A program made the translations under genes and the position numbers. Of a DNA stretch of 54,745 nucleotides, positions 27,657-34,969 are shown piece after piece (the stretch's first letter is position 1; every line of letters starts with the position of its first letter). The stretch comes from Alphaproteobacteria bacterium. GTDB taxonomy: Bacteria; Pseudomonadota; Alphaproteobacteria; JAUXUR01. Under the pieces are notes generated by a model. That model made no database searches. It saw only the letters and a list, made by a program, of their open reading frames with translations, and was not told the origin of the DNA. The stretch covers positions 1 through 54,745 of the forward strand of contig JAUXUR010000078.1 of the NCBI GenBank assembly GCA_030680745.1, written 5' to 3'.

Positions 27657-27815
27657 TGGAATTTTAAGAGCGCCATCTAATAAAGAACAAGTTGAATGAA
27701 CGCTGAAATGAAGAAAAGATGAGCTCATAATTTTTTCAACTTGAAGTTAATGGGGCTTTGAACTCAGGTGCTCTAGCAATTTGAACGAATATAAACAAGG
27801 AAAAGCGGTGTTAAA
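27657..27815 (-). pseudogene. Duplicated remnant of the dnaE 5' end and leader
   Basis: About 160 bases match 24685-24842, covering the dnaE leader and its first codons. The minus-strand reading from ATG 27728 is MSSSFLHFSVHS, then TCSLLDGALKIP, against MSSSFIHLRVHS, then AYSLLEGALKIP in the real gene. The reading stops soon after. The remnant and the genuine dnaE start are direct repeats flanking the toxin-like gene at 25015-27579. The rest of the 396-base gap to the helicase gene is AT-rich, with a possible promoter at 27915. Confidence 0.85.
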
Positions 27816-27914
27816 TATAAATAAAAACAATGGGTAAAAGCATAATAAAGAATAATTAATAATAGTTAAATTTAATGTAAATAATATAAAAATAAAGTAA
27901 TAATTATTTTTATA

Positions 27915-27943
27915 TTGTATATACACTTAAACTATGCTAACAT
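27915..27943 (+). promoter_or_regulatory. Possible sigma70 promoter for the exported helicase-like gene
   Basis: TTGTAT (27915-27920), 17 bases and TAACAT (27938-27943) lie 33 bases before the ATG at 27976. The region is very AT-rich, so chance matches are common and the call is tentative. Confidence 0.35.
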
Positions 27944-27975
27944 AATTTTATTGTTTTAATTTATGGAGTATTATT

Positions 27976-29808
27976 ATGTATAAAAAACTTATAGCACTAG
28001 CATTATCAACTTCAATTTTATTTTCAAGTTCTTTGTTTGCGGGATATGATGATGAATATGAGCTTTCGCTTAAAGCGTCGAATGATTTTTTACAAATTCC
28101 AGCAGAATATTATGAGAACGAGAGTTCTTCATATTCACTTGATGCTGCTAGTGATTTGTTAGAAGCGCAACAGCATGATTCTAATTTTGCCCAATTTATG
28201 CTTGATTATGAACAGCAAGAATCGCCAAGTTCACAAAGCTTAGACGAACTCTTATCCTCTGGTCAAATCAAAGAAGTAGAAATTCAATCAAATTATCCTC
28301 AAAACAATATATCTACATTTTTTTTCAATATACCAGCACCCTTTTTAGCTGTACCACAATACAATTTTCATAACGTTACATTTGGCTTTCAAGCAACAAC
28401 ATCAGATGAAGATCTTCTTCATAAAATTTTATTCACTGATCAAATGGTGCTGGAAAATATTCAGCCTTATAGTTTTAACACTACATTATCAAATCCAGTA
28501 TTACAGAACTTTTTAAAACCTAGCCTAGCAATAAAGAAAACCAAAAAAGAAAAAAAATTAGATATAAATTTAGAAGCACATTTAAAAGATGTTCTTTTAG
28601 ATAGAAGCTCTTTACAAGGAAAATTAATTCAAACCCAAGAGCAAGAATATAATGATTTTTGTTCAAAATTTTCTTTTTCACTTACATCTTGTCAAGAAAA
28701 TGCTATTGGCGAGATAAACCAAGAATTTGTATCAGGCAAACCTATGAATCGTGTATTGGTTGGTTCGGTTGGTTTTGGTAAAACTGAAATTGCCATAAGA
28801 ACTGCTTATAAAGTTGCAAAATCAGGTCATCAGGTTGTTATTCTGGCGCCGCTTAGAACACTTGCTGAACAACATTATAAAACGTTCTCTGAACGATTCG
28901 AAGGAACCGGTATTAATGTCGCTTACATACCTAGTGGATATAAACAAAAGGGAATGCTCAATGATATTTCATCAGGAAAAGCTCAAATCATTATTGGTAC
29001 GCATGCAGTTTTTTCAGATGCAATAAAATATAAAGATATTGGTTATATTATTATTGATGAAGAGCATAAATTAGGCGTAATACAAAAAGAGAAATTACGT
29101 CAGCATTTTACAAATGCGCATGTCTTGTGGATGTCTGCGACGCTTATTCCTAGAACCTTAGAATTGGTTAATAAGGGATTAATGAGCTCTTCACACCTTA
29201 CAACACCGCCTGTCGGACGTTTGGCCATTGTTTCAAATTTCATGAATTTTGTTGAAGATGAAATCAGGCCTATCCTTGATTTCGAACTCAACCGTCAAGG
29301 ACAAGTTTATATTATTGTGCCTAAAGTAAGTAATATTCAAGAAACGTTGGATTTAATTCAACAACTTTATGCTGATCATAGAGTTGCTATGGTTCATGGC
29401 GAAATGTCAAAAAAGGATATTTCATCAAATCTTGAAGATTTCAAAACACAAAAAATTGATATTCTAATTGCAACAACTGTTATTGAAGTTGGGATAGACG
29501 TACCAAATGCAAACACAATGATCATTTGTGATCCTAAATGTTTCGGCATGGCCCAATTATCACAATTACGTGGTCGTGTCGGACGCTCGCCTGTTCAAGC
29601 ATATTGTTATGTAGGATTAAACCCTGATGATGAAATAGACAATCCCAGCACTTTAGCGCGTCTAAACGCTTTTGTAGAAAACTCAAATCTTGGGGACGAC
29701 ATGAAGCTTGCAGAATTGGATCTTCAATTTCGAGGTGCAGGTGATTTAACATCCGATAGACAAAAAGGTCAAGGCGGTGGTTGGAGAAATTGTAGTTTGT
29801 TTAACTAA
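27976..29808 (+). CDS. SF2 helicase motor of the Mfd/RecG type with an N-terminal signal peptide
   Basis: A 610-residue protein. Residues 1-23 are a classical signal peptide (MYKKLIALALSTSILFSSSL, then FAG) and the mature start is YDDEYE. Residues about 24-230 are unique and low in complexity. From about 232 to 600 there is a translocase module closest to Mfd: GSVGFGKT (263-270, Walker A), APLRTLAEQHY, IIGTHAVFSD, DEEHKLGV (361-368, Walker B), MSATLIPRTLEL (motif III), ATTVIEVGIDVPNANT (motif V) and QLRGRVGRS (motif VI). A translocation-type motif ending LQFRGAGDLTSDRQKGQ follows. The UvrB-like, RNA-polymerase-binding and C-terminal domains of Mfd are absent. The ATG follows GGAG. All ATPase motifs look intact, so this is not an evident pseudogene. 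Export is predicted, not shown. Confidence 0.75.
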   Translation: MYKKLIALALSTSILFSSSLFAGYDDEYELSLKASNDFLQIPAEYYENESSSYSLDAASDLLEAQQHDSNFAQFMLDYEQQESPSSQSLDELLSSGQIKEVEIQSNYPQNNISTFFFNIPAPFLAVPQYNFHNVTFGFQATTSDEDLLHKILFTDQMVLENIQPYSFNTTLSNPVLQNFLKPSLAIKKTKKEKKLDINLEAHLKDVLLDRSSLQGKLIQTQEQEYNDFCSKFSFSLTSCQENAIGEINQEFVSGKPMNRVLVGSVGFGKTEIAIRTAYKVAKSGHQVVILAPLRTLAEQHYKTFSERFEGTGINVAYIPSGYKQKGMLNDISSGKAQIIIGTHAVFSDAIKYKDIGYIIIDEEHKLGVIQKEKLRQHFTNAHVLWMSATLIPRTLELVNKGLMSSSHLTTPPVGRLAIVSNFMNFVEDEIRPILDFELNRQGQVYIIVPKVSNIQETLDLIQQLYADHRVAMVHGEMSKKDISSNLEDFKTQKIDILIATTVIEVGIDVPNANTMIICDPKCFGMAQLSQLRGRVGRSPVQAYCYVGLNPDDEIDNPSTLARLNAFVENSNLGDDMKLAELDLQFRGAGDLTSDRQKGQGGGWRNCSLFN

Positions 29809-29860
29809 GTTGTAAATTAATCTTTTTTAATAAAAAGCCTTTTACTTTTGTTGCAAATTA

Positions 29861-29991
29861 AATTGCTTCGGTTTTACCTCTCCCCTTGTGGGAGAGGTCG
29901 GCGCGCAGCGACGGGTGAGGGGTATCTAAGGCGTTTATAAAGAGCAACACCATCATGCCATAATCTAAGCATTGCCAAACAAATACGCATC
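29861..29991. repeat. Dispersed repeat (family 3), single arm copy
   Basis: About 130 bases match the reverse complement of 42100-42231. The copy contains the strong hairpin ACCTCTCCC/GGGAGAGGT, then GGGTGAGGGGTATCT and a conserved tail ending in AAATACGCATC. It lies between the helicase and the second toxin-like gene; the rest of this 252-base gap holds nothing else recognisable. Palindromes of this type are common intergenic repeats in proteobacteria. Confidence 0.7.
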
Positions 29992-30060
29992 GCTATCCAG
30001 AAAAAAAGAACTTTGATTTCATTCTGGACAATGGGGATGTTGTTTAGACATTTAAACTAT

Positions 30061-32472
30061 TTAATCGTCATAATGTCCAACGCATTGAAAAATTTCGATA
30101 TCTCCATTGTTTAAGGTTTTATAAATAAGTCTGTGTTCTTTGTTTATGTGTCTTGAGAGCAAATCAGTGAGTTTTAAAATTTCAGGCTTTCCACGGTTGC
30201 CACCTTCTTTAATGTCGCGAATAAGTTCGGTTATTTTTGTTTTTAAAGCTGGATCGTGCTTTTGCCAGTCTTTTTCAGCTTTTTTATCCCAAATAACTTT
30301 TGAAGTTTTTTTCATCGTTTTTTCTTGATGAATCAAAAAAGAATCAAGATCATTTTGTTTAATCTTTCCATGAAGTAGATTTTTGAATTTCTGAGCTGTT
30401 TTTTTATATTCCTTCTTTTTTTGCTCTTTTTTCAATGCTTTGATTTTTAATCGTTGCTCAAGCGACAAAGACTCTAAAGAGGATTGCCCTTTTTCTGCAT
30501 CTTGGGATATTTCAGCTGCATCTTTATCGCTTAGATCTTTAGAGTTAGATTCATCTAATAATGTGTTATCTGGTCTTGTATCCTTTTCTTCAAGTTGAAT
30601 TTCATTTTGAAGTAAAGCACAACATATGTCGGCTTCTTTAATGCCTTGAAGGGCAGCTATTTTCATAAGTTTATGCGCTTTACGTTTTGTCTCTATCGAA
30701 ATATTTTTCTGAGAATTTAACATGATGATTGCAAGATTGAATTTTGCGCAGGGTTTATCTGAAAGCTCAAATAATTCGATCAGCGCCTTGATTTCTTGTT
30801 CGGGTGAAGTAATGAGATTTCCACTTAAATCTGTTTTTATAAGATGTTGAATAATAAGATTGGCTAGATGCTTTAAAGATTGAGAGCCTTTGGATTTTCT
30901 GAATAAATCTGCTGCAATTTCATAACGATCCTCTTCTAAAAATGAATTTCCATCCAAATCAGAATGGGTTAACTTTGTAACGATAAGTTCTCCTAGATTT
31001 TCATATGCATCATCTGTTCGTGACATTCTCATTAATTGAGCAACTTCTTCATTTTTTTGATCAGAATCTATATCTTTTCCTTCTAAATTTTTTAGAGTTA
31101 AATCTGCATAAATCATTTCTCCAAGATTACAACAGGCATCTGGCGTTTTACTTTCTCGGAAGAGTTCAGCTGCGATTTCAGCGCGACGATGTTCCTCAAA
31201 TTCGTTTCCAAAAAGATCTTTGTTTGTATCGCTAAAGCGTATTAAATTGCCTAAACGCGCTTTTGCAGAAGGCGTTTGAATTTGTCTTAAGAGATTTGCG
31301 GCGTATTCGTAACGTATTGCGGAAGACATGATTTCCCCTTCCGCATTTTTTAGGTTTTCTCTATTTAAAACTATATTTGCAAGAACCAACTTCGCTGCGA
31401 TATTGTCTTCATATTTCCATAATAAATCAGCTGCAATCTGGTCTTTTTCATTTAGTGCAATTTTTTGACCATTGCAATTAAAAAGAAATTTTCCATGCAT
31501 AATACCGTCGGCTAAATAAATAGATATGAAGCTATCATTGGCTTTAGATAAAAGAGTGGAGGCTATTTTATTGCGATTCTTTTTTAGTATTAATTTGTTG
31601 TTCTCATCATAATTGCATTTTTTTTCAGCAATGAGATACCCTAAATAGGATAAGGCCCTATTTGATTTTGTAAGTCGAAAGCAATAAGCTGCTTCAGGAT
31701 ATCCTTCCAGGTCAAAAAATTTTGATCCGATAAGGCTAAGACATTCTTGTGGGACAGATTCCGTTTGATCTGTCTTTATGCTTTGAGCATTCCATTGAAT
31801 CAAACTCATCACAAAAGTCGTGAGCTTTTGATCGCGCGGAAAATTTTTACAAAAATGATTGTTAAAAATAAGAGCAAAAGTATGTCTCACAAAACCATTT
31901 GAAAACGAATATTTGTTAATAGAAGATTGCAGTTGATCTGTTAGATTTAAATAAAATTTTTTCCTTGTTTGACAAAAATCGTTTTTTTCTAAAAGTTTAT
32001 TGATTTTATTCAAAGCAGCTTCTGATTTCTTAAATCCAGCACCTATAATATCGCTGCGTGCTATATAGTTTAAAAATGAAAGCATATACCAAGAAAAAGC
32101 TTGATTGTCTTGTCCGCTTTCTTCGTCAATAAGGCCGAGCCAATACATGGCAGACGGACATCCCTCTGCAGCACCCTCTTTAAAAAGGTTTTCAGCTTCT
32201 TCATTTTTCTTTTGTAGACGCAATCCTAAAGCCTGTTTTATTCTTGCGGCATTTTGATCTTCAATTGTTTTAATTTTGGCTTTTGCTTTTTTGTTATTTT
32301 TTAGTTTTATAAATTCTTTTAATTTTTCAAAACCAAATGAACTTGTATCGAAAAGCACAGGGCTTTGTGAAGAGCTTCCACCATCGTTTAATTCTTGATC
32401 GTCATAAAGTGCAGAAAATGCGTTGGACGAAAATATATAGAGGGTGGTAATAAAAAGAAGTTTTTTGATCAT
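30061..32472 (-). CDS. Second exported repeat protein with C-terminal YoeB/Txe-like domain
   Basis: An 803-residue paralogue of the product at 25015-27579. The signal peptide is 1-20 (MIKKLLFITTLYIFSSNAFS), and the mature start is ALYDDQELND. It has the Sel1-like unit (about 91-131), the 43-residue repeat array (about 285-590, for example HSDLDGNSFLEEDR at 503-516), a charged linker (630-715) and a YoeB-like domain at 722-803. Here GKPEIL keeps the glutamate matching YoeB E46 (E764), and R781, H800 and Y801 match R65, H83 and Y84, but YoeB R59 is H775. The two paralogues therefore each lack a different catalytic residue. The 3' flank also resembles that of the first paralogue, showing duplication. 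The ribosome-binding site AGGATTAAT is shared. No antitoxin gene is adjacent. Confidence 0.75.
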   Translation of the reverse strand: MIKKLLFITTLYIFSSNAFSALYDDQELNDGGSSSQSPVLFDTSSFGFEKLKEFIKLKNNKKAKAKIKTIEDQNAARIKQALGLRLQKKNEEAENLFKEGAAEGCPSAMYWLGLIDEESGQDNQAFSWYMLSFLNYIARSDIIGAGFKKSEAALNKINKLLEKNDFCQTRKKFYLNLTDQLQSSINKYSFSNGFVRHTFALIFNNHFCKNFPRDQKLTTFVMSLIQWNAQSIKTDQTESVPQECLSLIGSKFFDLEGYPEAAYCFRLTKSNRALSYLGYLIAEKKCNYDENNKLILKKNRNKIASTLLSKANDSFISIYLADGIMHGKFLFNCNGQKIALNEKDQIAADLLWKYEDNIAAKLVLANIVLNRENLKNAEGEIMSSAIRYEYAANLLRQIQTPSAKARLGNLIRFSDTNKDLFGNEFEEHRRAEIAAELFRESKTPDACCNLGEMIYADLTLKNLEGKDIDSDQKNEEVAQLMRMSRTDDAYENLGELIVTKLTHSDLDGNSFLEEDRYEIAADLFRKSKGSQSLKHLANLIIQHLIKTDLSGNLITSPEQEIKALIELFELSDKPCAKFNLAIIMLNSQKNISIETKRKAHKLMKIAALQGIKEADICCALLQNEIQLEEKDTRPDNTLLDESNSKDLSDKDAAEISQDAEKGQSSLESLSLEQRLKIKALKKEQKKKEYKKTAQKFKNLLHGKIKQNDLDSFLIHQEKTMKKTSKVIWDKKAEKDWQKHDPALKTKITELIRDIKEGGNRGKPEILKLTDLLSRHINKEHRLIYKTLNNGDIEIFQCVGHYDD

Positions 32473-32716
32473 AGATTAATCCTTTCTTAATTTAATTTTA
32501 ATAAAAAATAATTAAAAAATACATAAATGTCAATAAAATTGTTTTTATTAACACTATTTTATTAATTTTTATAAGTTTGTATTTTATTTGTAATTAAATT
32601 AATATAAATTTTATTTATAAATAAAAAGCTAATTATTAGATATTTATTGTTGTAATTATTTAAATATATTAATTTTTCAAAAATATGCTTCTTGTTATGA
32701 GTGATAAGAATCCTAA

Positions 32717-32757
32717 AAAGCCCCTTATTGAAATTGATAATAAAATTGAAGGGCTTT
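32717..32757. other. Hairpin in an AT-rich spacer, possible terminator
   Basis: AAAGCCCCTT (32717-32726) pairs with AAGGGCTTT (32749-32757) with one bulge and a long AT loop. On the minus strand it is followed by a T-run, as in a terminator, but no annotated gene reads into it from that side. The surrounding gap from 32473 to 32821 is extremely AT-rich, and nothing else was recognised in it. Confidence 0.4.
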
Positions 32758-32821
32758 CTTGCAACTTTTGGTAGAAATTCTGTATACTGAAAATTCGGCA
32801 ATATATCAAAGGATGGATAAG

Positions 32822-34024
32822 ATGACTTTATTGGCCAAAATGGAATTTCCTTCTCTTACATCTGATCACGATACAATTTTAGCGCCTTACGCCATCCATG
32901 CGATTCAAAGCCGTGGTCGCAATTATCCAGAAGCACCATGTCCTTTAAGATCACATTATCAACGTGATCGTGAACGTATTATACATTCTGTAGCATTTCG
33001 TCGTTTAAAACATAAAACACAAGTATTTGTAAGCCATGAGGGTGATCATTATCGTACAAGACTCACCCATTCATTGGAAGTTGCCCAAAACGCACGAACG
33101 CTCGCACGGCTTTTGAAGTTAAATGAGGATTTAGCAGAAGCATTAGCGCTCGCACATGATTTAGGCCATTCCCCTTTTGGTCATGCTGGCGAAGCGGCTC
33201 TACATGAAGTCTATGCACCTTTTGGCGGCTTCAATCATAATGACCAAACTTTTCGCGTCCTTACAATGCTTGAAAAACGCTATGCTGAATTTGACGGCTT
33301 AAATCTAAGTTGGGAAACTTTAGAAGGTGTCGTCAAACATAATGGTCCTATTATCGACAATATTCCAAAAACTATCGAACAATATAATAAAAATTATGAT
33401 TTAGCATTGCATACTTTTCCCAGCGCTGAAGCGCAGATTGCAGCTTTAGCTGATGATATAGCCTATCATTGTCATGATATTGATGATGGTTTGAAAGCGG
33501 GTCTTTTCAGTATTGCTGATATCAAAGAAATTCCGTTGATTGGTGATATTTTTAAAGAAAAAGAACATAAATATCCCAACCTTGATACATCTCGTCTTAT
33601 TTACGAATGTGTGCGTCAATTATCTCAAATTTTAATACGTGATGCTTACACAGAAACACGTCAACGGTTAACAAAATCGGGTGTACGTAATATTGACGAT
33701 ATACGTAATTTAGATCATCCAATTGCAGGTTTTTCAAATCACCTTGGAGATTTTGAGGTTAAAATTCGTAAATTCATGCATGAATCTATGTATAATCATT
33801 ATAAAGTTCTAAGGCGTTGGGTAAAAGGTAAAGAAATATTACAAGATCTATTTAAACTTTTCCTTGAACAGCCCAAATGTTTGCCAACAGAATGGTACCA
33901 CAAAACAAAAGGCCCTAAAGAGCCAGAAACAGCCCGTATTGTTGTTGATTATATTGCAGGGATGACTGATCGTTATGCGATAGAGGAGCATCAGCGTATC
34001 TATAACCTATACCACCCATCATAG
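32822..34024 (+). CDS. dgt: Deoxyguanosinetriphosphate triphosphohydrolase-like protein (HD domain)
   Basis: A 400-residue HD-domain dNTPase. Family members hydrolyse dGTP, or other dNTPs, to nucleoside and tripolyphosphate, controlling nucleotide pools. The arrangement HSVAFRRLKHKTQVF, then THSLEVAQNARTLAR (H83), then LAHDLGHSPFGHAGE (H112, D113) and a later ADDIAYHCHDIDDG gives the metal-binding H..HD..D set. ATG 32822 has AAAGGA with good spacing. The frame extends upstream to other starts, but the N-terminus MTLLAKMEFPS fits best. In alphaproteobacteria dgt precedes argS, SPOR and nagZ, as it does here. The stop codon is inside the arm of hairpin element C. Confidence 0.9.
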   Translation: MTLLAKMEFPSLTSDHDTILAPYAIHAIQSRGRNYPEAPCPLRSHYQRDRERIIHSVAFRRLKHKTQVFVSHEGDHYRTRLTHSLEVAQNARTLARLLKLNEDLAEALALAHDLGHSPFGHAGEAALHEVYAPFGGFNHNDQTFRVLTMLEKRYAEFDGLNLSWETLEGVVKHNGPIIDNIPKTIEQYNKNYDLALHTFPSAEAQIAALADDIAYHCHDIDDGLKAGLFSIADIKEIPLIGDIFKEKEHKYPNLDTSRLIYECVRQLSQILIRDAYTETRQRLTKSGVRNIDDIRNLDHPIAGFSNHLGDFEVKIRKFMHESMYNHYKVLRRWVKGKEILQDLFKLFLEQPKCLPTEWYHKTKGPKEPETARIVVDYIAGMTDRYAIEEHQRIYNLYHPS

Positions 34025-34120
34025 TTGATAGGCTTGGATTGATACTGCGTTGCACCGCGCTCATGTATAAAGAATACACTTCGCTTGTTGCGCCTTGTCT
34101 GAATCTCAAGTCTATCAACT
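34023..34120 (+). repeat. Hairpin element family 1, copy C
   Basis: The arms AGTTGATAGGCTTGGATT (34023-34040) and AATCTCAAGTCTATCAACT (34102-34120) pair with few mismatches. The core is GCTCATGTAT-aaaga-ATACACTTCGC, with apical stem TGTAT/ATACA and a GCG/CGC stem around it. It starts on the last two bases of the dgt stop codon, in the sense orientation. Confidence 0.8.
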
Positions 34121-34168
34121 CTGGTCCACTATCGATGCCCGGAGATTTAAAAATACAATACCAAAAAT

Positions 34169-34302
34169 CCGTCATTGCGAAAATGCCTAAGTGCTTGCAC
34201 GAAGGCGTTTGTGGCAATCTATACTTAAGTCCTGCGATAGATAAAAATGTGGATTGCCACGCACAACCTTGCGTAAACGCTCGGTTATTCTCGCAATGAC
34301 GG
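34169..34302. repeat. Palindromic repeat family 4 (GTCATTGCGA type), copy 1
   Basis: The perfect 12-base ends CCGTCATTGCGA (34169-34180) and TCGCAATGACGG (34291-34302) enclose inner arms GTGGCAATCTA and TGGATTGCCAC. Its end is only 10 bases before the ATG of the ArgS remnant, so it has probably replaced the native upstream region of that gene. A second copy is at 53325-53448. Confidence 0.8.
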
Positions 34303-34312
34303 GCTTCTTATA

Positions 34313-34969
34313 ATGCTTTCAAATCTATTATGTGATCTAACATCTTGTTTTGAAAAAGAAGTCACAAAAATTTTTCAACCTAAAGATCCTGTTTTAGGGG
34401 ATGTTTTTATTCACTTAGCAAATATATCACCTCAGCAGCTTAAAAAATTATCATTATTATCGTGGGTCTCGTCCTATGTCTATGATGAAAAAGGATTTTT
34501 AAACATCCGTATAAAAGATGATGTTTTATTAAGTATGCTGAATGTACCTTGTATGTCTCAACCTAAAGATTATGCAGCACCTGAAATCGATGATTTTGAT
34601 ATTCAATATTGTTATGCACGTTGCTGCTCTATTTTTAAAGAGGCAATTTCAATTGGATATATTTCGCCTTATCAAATTTTAACATTAACAAATCTTATGC
34701 CCATTATGCGTTTTTTATTGATTCATTTATTGCTCGATCAATCGACATTACTTGAAAATCATAATGAAATTAAAAAAGCGCTTAAAAAAATTTCCTTCAT
34801 ATTCAACATTGCTTGGCAGCAAAATACAGGTACAAGATTGCGCTTTATCGATGAACGTGATATGACAAAAACGAATTTAAATTTAGCTATTCTGACGATC
34901 GTTAAGATAACAATCGATCATCATCTTGCAAGAATAGGCATGAAGGTATTGGACGAGTTAAATATATGA
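34313..34969 (+). pseudogene. argS: Internally deleted arginyl-tRNA synthetase lacking the catalytic core
   Basis: An open frame of 218 residues against roughly 560-590 for ArgS. Residues 1-76 match the N-terminal additional domain (KDPVLGDVFIHLAN and DEKGFLNIRI). Residues about 86-218 match the C-terminal anticodon-binding domain (DFDIQYCYARCCSIFKEA, TGTRLRFIDERDMTKTN and a closing RIGMKVLDEL). The Rossmann catalytic domain with HIGH and KMSKS-type motifs is missing, so it cannot aminoacylate. The position between dgt and the SPOR gene is where alphaproteobacteria have argS. The frame is not interrupted, and its TGA overlaps the ATG of the next gene, which may be why it is kept open. A repeat lies just upstream and no clear ribosome-binding site is seen. 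A complete ArgS must be encoded elsewhere. Confidence 0.72.

Noticed and set aside
32562-32801. 79-codon minus-strand open frame in the AT-rich spacer
   Set aside because: Its residue content (I, N, K, Y, F) simply reflects the AT content. It has no good ribosome-binding site and crosses a hairpin.
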